Assembly: GCA_003278705.1 (NCBI GenBank)
Contig: QCDR01000010.1
Coordinates: forward strand, 1 to 51,639
Direction: 5' to 3'
DNA from: Prochlorococcus sp. AG-355-J23
Lineage (GTDB): Bacteria > Cyanobacteriota > Cyanobacteriia > PCC-6307 > Cyanobiaceae
Length of the DNA: 51,639 nucleotides
The notes under the pieces: model-generated
Seen by the model: only the letters and a program-made list of their open reading frames with translations
The model's database searches: none
Told to the model about the DNA's origin: nothing
Part shown: piece after piece, positions 9,207-18,992 of the stretch
How the letters are laid out: each line of letters opens with the position of its first letter
Numbering within the stretch: the stretch's first letter is position 1
Made by a program: the position numbers and the translations under genes

Positions 9207-10976
9207 GTGCAAAAGATTAAATTCAAATCTTTTGTTTTAATAATTCCAATATTAATTTTTTCTGGAATATCTTTTTATTTTTTTAGTCTAATATTTAGTA
9301 CCTTAAAATTTGAAGTTTCTAAAAATAAAAAGTCTCGGGAAACCAAATATTCTTACGTAATATCATCTTCTGATAATAAGATACTAAGCAAATTAAGCAG
9401 CAAATTTGAAATAGATAATAGTAAAAATAAAATTCCCTTTTTTCTCAAACATTCTTTTATATCTTCTGAGGATAAAAGATTTTATAAACATAATGGAATA
9501 GATTTTAAAAGCATTTCACGTGCCCTTATTCAAAATATTAGAAGTGGTTATGTTAAAGAGGGAGGCAGTACGATTACACAACAAGTTGCTAGATTACTTT
9601 TTCTAAATAATGATTTAAGTTTTCAAAGAAAAATCAAAGAAATATTTATATCACTCATACTTGAATTTAGATATAACAAAAATCAAATTTTAAAATTATA
9701 TTTAAATAATATTTATCTAGGATCAGGAGCATACGGGGTAGACGAGGCTGCCCAAGTTTATTTTGGAAAATTTATAGAAGAATTGACATTATCAGAGATC
9801 GCATTAATTGCAGGATTAGCTCCAGCTCCATCAATTTATTCACCTTATCAAAATTTAGAACTAGCTATTAAAAATAGAAATAAAGTTCTTGAATCAATGT
9901 ATGTTGATGGATATATTTCTCTTGCAAATAAGAATAAGGCTATTAAAGAAAAAATAAAGTTAAATTATCAAACAGCTGATAATTTTTTAGATGATAAATT
10001 ACTAATAAACTTTATTCTTCAGGAGACAGATAAAAAAATTGGAAGTAAAAATGATTATAAGTTTTTAAGAATTAAATCTTCTATCAACAAAGATTGGCAA
10101 GAAAAAGGTCAAAAAATATCAAGATATGCAGGGCCTAAAGAACTTGAATTTGGTCTGTTATCTATCGAATCAAATACAGGACTAATCAGGACAATGATAA
10201 CCAGTAAAAATCCATCAATTAATGAATACAATAGAGTAATTTCATCTGTAAGACCTTTAGGTTCTACTTTTAAAATAATCCCTTATTCTGCTGCATTAAT
10301 AGAAGGAATAAAATTAAGCGATAAATTTGAAGACTTACCAATATGCTGGGAAAGTTATTGCCCAAAAAATTTTTCAGAAGACTATAGAGGTTCAATATCT
10401 TTAATTGAATCATTTAAAAGTTCATCAAATATCGTTCCAATATCAATAACAAAAAAAATCGGCTTAAAAAATATTATTAATTTAGCGAATTCATTTGGAC
10501 TAGGCTACGAGCAAGAGTTTGAGGAATTCCCATCATTAGCTATTGGCGCCTACGGAGATAATCTTTTAAACATCACAAATGCATATTCTGCAATAAATAA
10601 TAATGGGAAGATTCAAAGCCCTGAAATCATAGAAAAAATAGAATCATTTAAAAAACAACCCATTTGGGAAAATAAACCTATTTCCAAGAAAATATTAGAT
10701 TTAAAAATAAACAAGAAAATAAATAAACTTCTTGAAAAATCTGTAAAAGAAGGCACTTCAAAAGCAGCCTCTATAAAAGGAAAGAAAATTTTTGGGAAAA
10801 CAGGAACATCTGATGGAAATAAAGATCTCTGGTTTATTGGTTCCATTGATAACCTTACAACAGGGATCTGGTTAGGTTACGACGATAATAAGGAATCTGA
10901 ATTATCTAGTGGGAACGCAGCTTATTTATGGAAGAAGTTCATATCTGAAATTTATAAAATTCCAATTAAAAAATAA
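9207..10976 (+). CDS. Class A penicillin-binding protein (PBP1A-type glycosyltransferase/transpeptidase)
   Basis: A bifunctional peptidoglycan synthase of about 589 residues. It has one N-terminal membrane anchor, a GT51 glycosyltransferase domain (SSEDKRFYKHNGID, then GGSTITQQ), and a transpeptidase domain with all three active-site motifs: GSTFK (SxxK) near 350, SSN near 410, and KTGT near 530. GTG at 9207, two bases after the chlG stop, is preferred here. An in-frame TTG at 9198 would overlap chlG by 8 bp and add three residues. It converges on rsmB with a 9-bp gap. Confidence 0.93.
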   Translation: MQKIKFKSFVLIIPILIFSGISFYFFSLIFSTLKFEVSKNKKSRETKYSYVISSSDNKILSKLSSKFEIDNSKNKIPFFLKHSFISSEDKRFYKHNGIDFKSISRALIQNIRSGYVKEGGSTITQQVARLLFLNNDLSFQRKIKEIFISLILEFRYNKNQILKLYLNNIYLGSGAYGVDEAAQVYFGKFIEELTLSEIALIAGLAPAPSIYSPYQNLELAIKNRNKVLESMYVDGYISLANKNKAIKEKIKLNYQTADNFLDDKLLINFILQETDKKIGSKNDYKFLRIKSSINKDWQEKGQKISRYAGPKELEFGLLSIESNTGLIRTMITSKNPSINEYNRVISSVRPLGSTFKIIPYSAALIEGIKLSDKFEDLPICWESYCPKNFSEDYRGSISLIESFKSSSNIVPISITKKIGLKNIINLANSFGLGYEQEFEEFPSLAIGAYGDNLLNITNAYSAINNNGKIQSPEIIEKIESFKKQPIWENKPISKKILDLKINKKINKLLEKSVKEGTSKAASIKGKKIFGKTGTSDGNKDLWFIGSIDNLTTGIWLGYDDNKESELSSGNAAYLWKKFISEIYKIPIKK

Positions 10977-10985
10977 ATTATATTT

Positions 10986-12302
10986 TTAAGATTTATAAGA
11001 AATTATTGCAGAATAAAATCCATCACCAGGATAATCCAAGCTAGGTAAAATTTGCTTTTGGCTAACCAATTTTAAAGTTTTGTTTTTTTCAATAAATCTT
11101 TCAATTAATAGATTATTTTCATCGGGGCAAATAGTACAAGTTGAATAAACTAAAGTGCCATTTTTTTTCAAAAGAGGGAAAACACTCTCCAAAAGTTTTT
11201 CCTGTAATAAAGTTAAAGATTTTATTTTTTCTTTACTTAGAGACCATCTAGAATCTGGATTCCTGGAAAGGGTTCCAATGCCCGAACATGGAGCGTCTAA
11301 TAAAATCTTATCAAAATAAGATATAAACTTAGGATTTAATTCAATCAAACTCGTAGCATCAGCCTTAAGGGTATTAACAGATTTCAAATTTAACCTTTCT
11401 AAATTTGATTGCAGTATTTTCAATCTTTTTGCTGATCTATCTACGGCAATGATTTCAGCACTATCATTTGTTAATTCTGCAAGGTGGGTAGACTTACTTC
11501 CTGGAGCTGCACAAGCATCTAAAATCTTTTCACCTTCTTTTGGATTTAAAAGAGGTGCTATCCACTGAGAAGATCTATCTTGAATTGTCCAAAGTCCATC
11601 ACTATACCCTGGTAAATTTTTTATAGATCTTGGATTAGATTTTAAAGTAATTCCATTATGTAAATCATTAATAATTTCAGCATCAATATTATTTTCATGA
11701 AGTACTTTCAAAAATTTATCTAAATTAGTTTTTAATTGGTTAATTCTCAAATCAATTGATGGTTTTTTATTAAATGCCTTAATGATATTTTCGCCCTCGC
11801 TATTACCGACCCATCTATAAAGATCCTTCACAAGCCATAATGGAAATGATTCAAGATATGAAATTCTTTCTTTTCTATCAGAAGATAATTCCGGAAAGAT
11901 TTTTTGATCTAATTTTCTTGAGGCATTTCTCAATATCGCATTAACAGTTCCCGCTAAACCATTTAAATCTGTTTTTTTAGCTACTTCTACAGTGGTAGAA
12001 ATAGCAGCAGGAAATGGAATTTTATCCATTTTCAATAGTTGATACAAACCTATATGTAGAAGCCATCTTAACTTTGGAGGCTGCTTTTTATGAGTAATTT
12101 TTGATGTATGATCCGTCCAAAGATCAAGAAATTTTCTATACCTTATGCATCCAAAAGATAATTCCGTAATAAAAGCTATATCAAGAGGATTAAATTGATA
12201 ATTTTTTAAAACCTTTTCAAGAGCATGATCAGAAAAATCACCAGAACTAACTTTTAATAAAATTTCCCAAGCTGCCTTTCTTTGTAAATATCCTATGCTC
12301 AA
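10986..12302 (-). CDS. rsmB: 16S rRNA (cytosine-967-C5)-methyltransferase RsmB/Sun
   Basis: A SAM-dependent RNA m5C methyltransferase of 438 residues. The N-terminal ~140 residues are a NusB-like RNA-binding domain. The C-terminal half has the SAM site (ILDACAAPGSKSTHLAE) and the two-cysteine RNA:m5C mechanism: DAPCSGIGTLSRNPD and YSTCTICPDEN. Length and domain order match RsmB. Confidence 0.94.
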   Translation of the reverse strand: MSIGYLQRKAAWEILLKVSSGDFSDHALEKVLKNYQFNPLDIAFITELSFGCIRYRKFLDLWTDHTSKITHKKQPPKLRWLLHIGLYQLLKMDKIPFPAAISTTVEVAKKTDLNGLAGTVNAILRNASRKLDQKIFPELSSDRKERISYLESFPLWLVKDLYRWVGNSEGENIIKAFNKKPSIDLRINQLKTNLDKFLKVLHENNIDAEIINDLHNGITLKSNPRSIKNLPGYSDGLWTIQDRSSQWIAPLLNPKEGEKILDACAAPGSKSTHLAELTNDSAEIIAVDRSAKRLKILQSNLERLNLKSVNTLKADATSLIELNPKFISYFDKILLDAPCSGIGTLSRNPDSRWSLSKEKIKSLTLLQEKLLESVFPLLKKNGTLVYSTCTICPDENNLLIERFIEKNKTLKLVSQKQILPSLDYPGDGFYSAIISYKS

Positions 12303-12353
12303 AATATAATTAATTTTTTAAATATAACTTTAATATACAAAAAATTCAAAAAT

Positions 12354-12497
12354 TTAAACTACTTTTTCAATTGCAGAATTTAACCAAATAAAACCTAAGA
12401 TAGAAATAAGTGAAAGATTAAATCCTAAAAAAAGAAAGATATTTAAAGAATGGATTCTTTCCCGAAAAAATATTTTTTTCTCTTTTTGATACTTCAT
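12354..12497 (-). CDS. 47-residue single-pass membrane protein
   Basis: A short gene read by hand: ATG at 12497, TAA at 12354. The product starts with a basic stretch (MKYQKEKKIFFRERIH). It then has one hydrophobic helix from about residue 17 to 39 ending in a tryptophan (FIWL), and a short polar tail. The topology fits a small single-pass membrane protein. No family recognised. It sits 51 bp upstream of rsmB on the same strand. The long clean frame in such AT-rich DNA, with a membrane-like pattern, supports it only moderately. Confidence 0.5.
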   Translation of the reverse strand: MKYQKEKKIFFRERIHSLNIFLFLGFNLSLISILGFIWLNSAIEKVV

Positions 12498-12516
12498 TAT
12501 TAAAATAAAAAATTAT

Positions 12517-12696
12517 TCATGATTTCAAACGGCAACCAATATTGATAGATCCTGCATCAAGCATTCTGCCTAATTTAATTGCTATGGATTCCTCCAGCCT
12601 AGTGAAATTAGATTGATGGGTAGTTATCCAATCTAATTCAGAAAAAGTGATGATTCCCGTCGAATTACTTTTTAAAAAAAGTGTTCCAATTTCCAC
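12517..12696 (-). CDS. 59-residue conserved-looking hypothetical protein
   Basis: A short frame read by hand from GTG at 12696 to TGA at 12517. The product begins MEIGTLFLKSNSTGIITFSE and ends AGSINIGCRLKS. It has a balanced soluble composition with a central LDWITTHQSNFTRLEES helix-like part. I recall similar short proteins in marine picocyanobacteria but no domain name. It is 19 bp upstream of the 47-residue gene and on the same strand. Together these two account for most of the 500-bp space between rsmB and the photolyase gene; 12697-12801 shows nothing further. Confidence 0.62.
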   Translation of the reverse strand: MEIGTLFLKSNSTGIITFSELDWITTHQSNFTRLEESIAIKLGRMLDAGSINIGCRLKS

Positions 12697-12801
12697 TAGA
12701 TAAATCTAATTTTTTCTAAATTAACATCCGTACTTAATATTTCTTCATAACATAATATTCTTTTAATTTTTCAAAGACAACTGTAGGTTATTACTCTTAA
12801 T

Positions 12802-14292
12802 TTATTGAATATCTCTTAAAAATTTATCGGCCGTTTTTAAGTGATTATTTAATTTTTCCTCTGACATTTTATCGAGATTTCTCGTTAACATTGCCAGACG
12901 ATATTGCTTTCTAAAAAAGCTTTCATTATCTTTAATAAATTTCCAAAATAAGCCATCCCATATTTCACACCATGGGCCACTTTTGAAATTAGACATTTTC
13001 TTTACATAATTAGAGCTTGATATATATGGCTTTGTTGAAAAGATACCTCCATCACTAAACTGACTCATTCCGTAAACATTTGGGACCATAACCCAATCAT
13101 AGGAATCAATAAACATTTCCATAAACCATTTATAAACTTGGTTGGGGTGAATTCTACATAGAAGCATAAAGTTGCCAACAATCATTAGCCTCTCAATATG
13201 ATGACAATAACCAAATTTAATAATATTTTTTATAACAACGTCTACTGGTTCAATTCCTGTATTTCCTTGATAAAAAGATTTTGGAATTGGCTTATCTTCA
13301 AAATTCCAAAAATTACTATTTCGCATCTTTGTTCCGTACTTTTTATAGACGAGGCAAATAAATTCTCTCCATCCAATAATTTGACGAATAAAACCCTCTA
13401 GAGAGTTAATAGGAACATTATTATTTTTTGCAAAAAGTAATGCTTTATTTACTACTACATCTGGGGTTAATAAGCCGCTATTTAAAAGAGGAGAAAGTAA
13501 ACTGTGCCATAAAAAAGAATTTTCTTTAGAAATAGCATCCTCATAATCTCCAAATAAGAAAAATCTATGTTTAAAAAAATCATTTAACCATGCATCTGCC
13601 TCTTCAAAATTAGTTGGATATAAAAAGTTGTTACTTTCTCCAATAAACTCAATATCAAAATTGGCTAATGACCTTTCTGCATTAACTACAAATTTATTTT
13701 TTTGTAATTTAGGTGTATCGGGTATATTTATTTTTTTTGGTAATTTTTTTCTATTCATTTCATCGAAACTCCATTTACCACCTTCAGGTGTATCATCAGG
13801 ATTAACTAATATCTTTTGGCTCTTTCTTTGATTCTCATAAAATCTCCCCATAAGAGGTTTTTTTGTATTTGATACAAATAAATCTTTTAAATCTTCACTG
13901 CTCATAAACATAGGAGAAGGCAAAATATTTAAAGCTAAATTATTACTTTCAACAAAATTATTAATCCTCTTCATTATTAAAAAATCATGAGGATCAATGA
14001 GATTTATTTTCTGATATTTATTTTTAATAAGTTCCGATAAGTGATCAACTGTAGAAACATTATTCTTGTTTTCGATATATAAAACTTTAAAGCCAGATAT
14101 TTCTAAATAATTTTTATAAGCGAGCATAGATGCTCTATGAAAAACTAACTTATTTTTATGATTAATTAATTTATGAAATTTATCATTTCCAAAAAATAAT
14201 GAGTCTTCCAAAATCAAAACTTCACAATTTATTTTTAAGATTGGGCTTTCTCTAAAAAGTTGATTGGGGAAAATAATTGATATTTGTTTCAT
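12802..14292 (-). CDS. Cryptochrome/photolyase-related protein (bacterial (6-4) photolyase/PhrB-type)
   Basis: A flavoprotein of the deoxyribodipyrimidine photolyase-related group (496 residues), expected to repair UV lesions using light. The N-terminal ~130 residues are a DUF523-like alpha/beta domain ([21 protein letters not shown]). The C-terminal FAD region has [12 protein letters not shown] and [20 protein letters not shown] blocks. The Fe-S cysteines of the Agrobacterium PhrB class seem mostly absent: only one cysteine (GPWCEIW) is left where a CxxC plus a third cysteine are expected. It is the last gene of a four-gene operon, and its ATG overlaps the TGA of the DUF2256 gene. Confidence 0.85.
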   Translation of the reverse strand: MKQISIIFPNQLFRESPILKINCEVLILEDSLFFGNDKFHKLINHKNKLVFHRASMLAYKNYLEISGFKVLYIENKNNVSTVDHLSELIKNKYQKINLIDPHDFLIMKRINNFVESNNLALNILPSPMFMSSEDLKDLFVSNTKKPLMGRFYENQRKSQKILVNPDDTPEGGKWSFDEMNRKKLPKKINIPDTPKLQKNKFVVNAERSLANFDIEFIGESNNFLYPTNFEEADAWLNDFFKHRFFLFGDYEDAISKENSFLWHSLLSPLLNSGLLTPDVVVNKALLFAKNNNVPINSLEGFIRQIIGWREFICLVYKKYGTKMRNSNFWNFEDKPIPKSFYQGNTGIEPVDVVIKNIIKFGYCHHIERLMIVGNFMLLCRIHPNQVYKWFMEMFIDSYDWVMVPNVYGMSQFSDGGIFSTKPYISSSNYVKKMSNFKSGPWCEIWDGLFWKFIKDNESFFRKQYRLAMLTRNLDKMSEEKLNNHLKTADKFLRDIQ

Positions 14293-14420
14293 CTTTGCGA
14301 CTTCCTGTTACTGCATCTTTTTGAACAGTAGATAACATCATCCCAACAGTTTTTCCATTTTTTACGCCACTCAAATGGCCTATTACAAACAGGACAAATT
14401 TTAGTAGAAAGATTTTTCAA
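14289..14420 (-). CDS. DUF2256 small zinc-knuckle protein
   Basis: A 43-residue protein from a TTG start at 14420, too short for ordinary ORF cut-offs. It carries [14 protein letters not shown], then CW, then YCSKRC. These are five to six cysteines in the arrangement of the DUF2256 family, likely one zinc site. Its TGA shares bases with the ATG of the photolyase-related gene (ATGA overlap), and its start lies 3 bp after the DUF2805 stop. Translational coupling with the photolyase is likely. DUF2256 genes are often found beside photolyase-related genes, but no biochemical role is known to me. Confidence 0.85.
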   Translation of the reverse strand: MKNLSTKICPVCNRPFEWRKKWKNCWDDVIYCSKRCSNRKSQR

Positions 14421-14423
14421 AAT

Positions 14424-14660
14424 TTATAATTTTCTTTTATGAGTAGATTTAAATCTAGTTGAATCTTTAAGAGCCATATGTTTTGTATTTCTTCCCGAAA
14501 CTCTCTTTCTCCAAACTTTGAAAGATTTGGGTTTAAGATTTTGACGCATAATTTTTATCGCATCTTCCTCTTTTAAACCAAATTGATACTCTATAGCTTC
14601 AAAGGGTGTTCTATCTTCCCAACACATTTCTATTATTCTGTCTATATCGATACTTTCCAT
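14424..14660 (-). CDS. DUF2805 / TIGR03643-type small protein
   Basis: A 78-residue basic protein. The first ~60 residues read as an HTH-like helical unit (RIIEMCWEDRTPFEAIEYQFGL, EEDAIKIMRQNLKP). This is followed by the conserved SFKVWRKRVSGR block typical of DUF2805/TIGR03643, and a Lys/Arg tail. Probably a nucleic-acid-binding accessory of the photolyase-related protein; this is inferred from operon position. It lies 2 bp after the DCC protein and 3 bp before DUF2256. Confidence 0.85.
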   Translation of the reverse strand: MESIDIDRIIEMCWEDRTPFEAIEYQFGLKEEDAIKIMRQNLKPKSFKVWRKRVSGRNTKHMALKDSTRFKSTHKRKL

Positions 14661-14662
14661 AT

Positions 14663-15067
14663 TTATTGTTCACATTGTGAGGTACAAAGTTTTTCAATAT
14701 CGGATCTACCTGTAATTTGAAGTCTATATTTTGCCCAATATCTGTAAAACAATCTCAATAATGGAGATAAGAGATTAATCTTCAAGGGATAATAAACCCA
14801 ACCTAAACCAACTAATTCATAAGAATATGCAAGTACATCTAATCCCCTAATAATTTCACCATTTTCAATAATCCCATGCAGGTTTGACATAGCTTCTGAA
14901 TATGATATGTCATTAAAAAGACTTTGATCATAATCCTTACTATTAATATCAATAAATGCAATTTGTTTTAAAGTATCTCTTTTTTTAAGAAAATTTGTTT
15001 CTCTCAAACAAAGTGGACAACCACCATCGAATAAAAAAGTTAATTTGATTTTCATATTTTTAATCAA
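14663..15067 (-). CDS. DCC-family thiol-disulfide oxidoreductase-like protein (DUF393)
   Basis: A 134-residue thioredoxin-fold-like protein. The family hallmark is at the N-terminus, FDGGCPLCLRE (DxxCxxC), followed by DINS and GIIENGEIIRGLDVLAY. It is the first gene of the operon that continues with DUF2805, DUF2256 and the photolyase-related gene; the gaps are 2 bp and 3 bp and then a 4-bp overlap. A redox job supporting the flavoprotein is a reasonable inference but unproven. Confidence 0.88.
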   Translation of the reverse strand: MIKNMKIKLTFLFDGGCPLCLRETNFLKKRDTLKQIAFIDINSKDYDQSLFNDISYSEAMSNLHGIIENGEIIRGLDVLAYSYELVGLGWVYYPLKINLLSPLLRLFYRYWAKYRLQITGRSDIEKLCTSQCEQ

Positions 15068-15184
15068 ATATAGAAATTAAATAACTTTTTTGTGGAATAA
15101 AAATTTTTTTTAGATTACAAGCTTTATAAAGCCTTAATAATTGCCAGTTTTAATTTAAAGAAAATATATTATCTTATAAATTAA

Positions 15185-15218
15185 TAAGCCATTGATTAAG
15201 GGATACATCAATGGCTTA
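15185..15218 (-). terminator. Perfect 12-bp inverted repeat, probable terminator
   Basis: TAAGCCATTGAT and its exact complement ATCAATGGCTTA are separated by 10 bases. It lies just downstream of the 67-residue gene that ends at 15232. On that strand the stem is followed by an AT-rich tract (TTAATTTATAAG) without a long T run. It probably ends transcription of that gene and separates it from the photolyase operon. Confidence 0.6.
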
Positions 15219-15231
15219 AAACTATTTATGA

Positions 15232-15435
15232 TCAGTCATCTAGAAGATGAACTCCTTCTCCTACGTCAGGAGTGAATTTACAATATTTTTCAAAAATAAT
15301 TCCAACAGCTCTCATTTTTTCTCCTAATTCATCATTAAATTTATTCCATTCTTCCGATTCACGATCAGGTAAATCCCACCCTTGTTTTTCTACCATACTC
15401 GTTATTACTGTATAGTCCCATTCTATGTATGCCAT
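15232..15435 (-). CDS. 67-residue conserved hypothetical protein
   Basis: An acidic, soluble small protein (MAYIEWDYTVITSMVEKQGW...GEGVHLLDD) with three tryptophans and a long amphipathic middle. I recall close relatives only in Prochlorococcus and marine Synechococcus, with no known function. It is flanked by a perfect hairpin downstream and stands alone on its transcript. Confidence 0.75.
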   Translation of the reverse strand: MAYIEWDYTVITSMVEKQGWDLPDRESEEWNKFNDELGEKMRAVGIIFEKYCKFTPDVGEGVHLLDD

Positions 15436-15530
15436 TGAGTTAACTTAAACTACCAAATATTATAAACCAAGAGATTTAATAGGTAATCAATATTTTTTGA
15501 ATATAATTTAAAAGCGTGAAAAAATTATAA

Positions 15531-16202
15531 ATGTCAATTTTGCCAAGAAGATTTGAACGAATCAAAAGTGTTTTAAATTGCAGAATGAAAAACTTGACTG
15601 TTTTAGTTGAGGATGTAAACAAACCACATAATTTATCTGCGATATTAAGGACATGTGATGCAGCAGGAGTTTTCGAAGCAAATTTTATTAGCAAAACGAA
15701 TGCCGTTAAGACTTTTAATAGTACTGCTCAAGGAAGTCAAAAATGGGTAAAACTGAATAATCATGAAAACACTATCACGGCAATATCTGATTTAAAGAAT
15801 AAGGGTTTTAAATTATATGGAACGACTCTTAATAGTGAATCAGTAGATTATAGAAATTTTGATTATTCTCAAAATACATGTTTTGTTTTAGGAGCAGAAA
15901 AATGGGGACTAAGTAATGAACTTATATCAATGGTTGATCAATCAATTTTTATACCTATGAGAGGAATGGTTCAATCTCTGAATGTTTCAGTTGCTGCTTC
16001 TATATTATTATTTGAAGCTATTCGCCAAAGAAAAAATAAAGGTCTATTGCCCGCTAATGGAGAAGGTTTAAATATAGATGAATATCAAAAAACACTTTTT
16101 GAATGGTGTTACCCAGAATTAGCTGCGGTGTATAAGAAATCAGCTAAAGATTATCCAAATATGAATGATCTAGGAGAACTTGATCCTAGTACAGATAACT
16201 AA
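15531..16202 (+). CDS. trmH: tRNA (guanosine-2'-O-)-methyltransferase TrmH
   Basis: A SpoU/TrmH knotted methyltransferase of 223 residues that 2'-O-methylates G18 in tRNA. The family motifs are visible in order: VEDVNKPHNLSAILRTCDAAGV near residue 25 (motif 1), LGAEKWGLSNE near 120 (motif 2), and IPMRGMVQSLNVSVAASILLFE near 145 (motif 3, the SAM-binding knot). ATG start. It converges on the ABC permease gene with 2 bp between them. Confidence 0.92.
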   Translation: MSILPRRFERIKSVLNCRMKNLTVLVEDVNKPHNLSAILRTCDAAGVFEANFISKTNAVKTFNSTAQGSQKWVKLNNHENTITAISDLKNKGFKLYGTTLNSESVDYRNFDYSQNTCFVLGAEKWGLSNELISMVDQSIFIPMRGMVQSLNVSVAASILLFEAIRQRKNKGLLPANGEGLNIDEYQKTLFEWCYPELAAVYKKSAKDYPNMNDLGELDPSTDN

Positions 16203-16204
16203 AT

Positions 16205-17050
16205 TTATTTAGAATTTTGACTATCAAAAATTTCTTCAAGATCCTCTCCTATAAAAGAAAGACCTAAAACTAAAAAAAACATTGCCAAACCCGGGAACAA
16301 AGCCGTCCACCATATACCTGTAGGTAAAGCGGCAAGAGCAAGATTTAAATCACTTCCCCACTCTGGGACATCTGCAGGAACACCAAGGCCTAAAAATCCT
16401 AAACTTCCTAATACCAAAACAGCATCTGCAGCATTTAGGGTAAGCAGAATAGGCAACGGTGTAATTACATTTGGGAGAATATATTTAAAAAGAATTGTTT
16501 TAACATCAGCTCCTGCAACTTGAGCTGCCTCCACATAAGTTTCGGATTTAACCAATATTGTCTGATTTCTGATTAATCTAAAATATTGAGGAGAGTAAAC
16601 AATACACAATGAAAAAGCTGCGTTGAGGATACCCTTACCCAATACAAAAGCCACAACAACTGAAAGCAAAATTACAGGTATTGAAAAAATAGTATCCATT
16701 ATTAGTGATAAACATTTATCAAAAAAACCACCAAAATAACCACTTAATAATCCTAATGGCAAACCCAAACTTAATGAAAAAAGAATAGCTAAGAAAACAA
16801 CTTCTATCGCTAAAGATGATCCTTGCAAAGTTCTTAAGCAAACATCTCTTCCTAATCTGTCTGTGCCACATAAATGATTAAGCGAAGGTGGTGCAAAGAT
16901 ATCATTGCTTAACATTGAAAATGAATAACCAAAAAAATTATTGGCCTCTAAAAATTTCATTATTAAAACAACAAGAAGATAAAAAAGTACAATTAAAAAT
17001 CCAGCTTTTCTGATATTTGCGCCGACACGATTGATTGAGTTAATATCCAA
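16205..17050 (-). CDS. ABC transporter permease, DppC/OppC type
   Basis: An inner-membrane permease of 281 residues of the dipeptide/oligopeptide/nickel class. The N-terminal membrane helix is followed by the HLCGTDRLGRDVCLRTLQGS block. Five further helices surround the EAA loop (VEAAQVAGADVKTILFKYILPN near residue 190). No DppB, ATPase or substrate-binding partner is in the window, so it is an orphan here and its substrate is unknown. Confidence 0.88.
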   Translation of the reverse strand: MDINSINRVGANIRKAGFLIVLFYLLVVLIMKFLEANNFFGYSFSMLSNDIFAPPSLNHLCGTDRLGRDVCLRTLQGSSLAIEVVFLAILFSLSLGLPLGLLSGYFGGFFDKCLSLIMDTIFSIPVILLSVVVAFVLGKGILNAAFSLCIVYSPQYFRLIRNQTILVKSETYVEAAQVAGADVKTILFKYILPNVITPLPILLTLNAADAVLVLGSLGFLGLGVPADVPEWGSDLNLALAALPTGIWWTALFPGLAMFFLVLGLSFIGEDLEEIFDSQNSK

Positions 17051-17128
17051 AATCTTTTTTAGAGATATGACTGAAATATACCCAATTCTTAAAAAAAAAA
17101 ATAGTTATTAAATTTAAATTTTAAGAAA

Positions 17129-18937
17129 TTACTGATTTAATTTTAGGACTGCCATAAAAGCTTCTTGAGGGACTTCAACTTTACCCATTGCCTTCATCCT
17201 TTTTTTACCTTTAGCTTGTTTCTTTAAAAGTTTCTTTTTCCTAGAAATATCTCCTCCATAACATTTAGATAAAACATCTTTTCGTAAAGCACTTATACTT
17301 TCACTTGCAATAATTCTGCTACCGATTGAGGCTTGAATAGGTATTTTAAATTGTTGTTTTGGAATAAGTTCTTTTAATTTCTCAACTAAACTTCTGCCAA
17401 TTCCATAAGCTTTATCTTTATGAACAATAGAAGTTAATGGATCTGCTCTTTCTGAATTTATTAGAACATCTAATCTAACAAGGTCATTCTTTCTATAGCC
17501 AATCAAGTGATATTCCATTGACGCATAACCTTGGGTCCTACTTTTCATTTGATCGAAGAAATCTGTAACTACTTCTGCTAATGGAATTTCATAAATCAAA
17601 GTAACTCGATCTGTTGTTATATATTTCATATCTATGAATACTCCCCTTCTTTCCTGACATAAACCCATTAATGTTCCATTAAATTCATTGGGTGCATAAA
17701 TTTCCATTTTCACATAAGGCTCTTCTATTGATTCTCTTAGTTGTGGATCAGGAATTGTAGAGGGATTATCAATAAAGATATGTTCCTGCTGATTTAAATT
17801 GACCTTATAAATAACTGATGGTGCTGTTACGATTAAATCCAAGTCATATTCTCTTTCTAATCTTTCTTGAACAATCTCCATATGAAGAAGTCCTAGGAAT
17901 CCGCACCTAAATCCGAAGCCCATTGCACTACTGGTTTCGGGTTCATATTTTAAAGCTGCATCAGATAATTGCAATTTTTCTAGTGATACTCTTAAATCCG
18001 GGAATTGATCAGCATCAGTCGGGAATAAGCCACAAAAAACCATAGGATTTGCTGTCTTATAACCAGGCAAAGGATCATTGGCAGGTGAATTTAAAAGAGT
18101 AATCGTATCTCCCACTCTCGCATCAGCAACTGATTTTATAGAAGCAGCTAAATAACCAACTTCTCCTGCATGTAATTCATCAACTTGCTGCTGATCAGGC
18201 GCCATTATTCCTATCTCATCTAGTTCATAATTTTTCTTACTTGCCATTAATAATATTTTTTCTCTCTTATTAAGAGACCCAGATATCACCCTGAAATAAA
18301 CAATAACTCCCCTGTACGGATCATAATAAGAATCAAAAATCAGTGCCTTTGTAGGTAGTTTAATTTCATCTTGAGGAGGAGGTACTCTTCTTACGATTGC
18401 TTCCAAAATATCTTTAATACCAACTCCAGTTTTTGCTGAACAATTTATAGCATTGGATGTATCAAGTCCAATAATTTCCTCTATTTCTTGTTTTATTTTT
18501 TCAGCATCAGCACCTGGTAAATCAACTTTATTTAAAACAGGAATAATTTCAAGATTATTTTCTAAGGCAAGATAAACATTAGCTAAGGTTTGAGCTTCTA
18601 CTCCTTGACTTGCATCAACAACGAGTAAAGCGCCTTCACAAGCTTGAAGAGATCTACTAACTTCATAAGAGAAATCAACATGCCCAGGCGTATCTATTAA
18701 GTTCAAAACATATTCTTGAGAATCGTCAGCTTTATATTTCATCCTAGCGGCTTGTAACTTGATAGTAATGCCTCTCTCTCTTTCAAGATCCATACTGTCC
18801 AAAAATTGTTCTTGCATATCCCTTTGCTGCACAGTACCAGTATCTTGAAGCAACCTATCTGCAAGGGTAGATTTACCATGGTCAATATGAGCTATTATGC
18901 AGAAATTTCTAATTTTTGAAACCGATATATCAGTCAT
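17129..18937 (-). CDS. lepA: Elongation factor 4 (LepA)
   Basis: A ribosome-associated GTPase of 602 residues. The G1 motif is AHIDHGKST near residue 16, then DTPGHVDF (G3) and NKVDLPGAD (G4). It lacks the EF-G domain IV and ends with the LepA-specific C-terminal domain ([22 protein letters not shown]). It lies between the ABC permease and mqo, all on the same strand, but the gaps (about 55-80 bp) do not demand an operon. Confidence 0.97.
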
Positions 18938-18992
18938 ATAGAAAGAAAAATTCTCCTCTTATTACATCTTGATTAATATTAGCTAATTAGAA

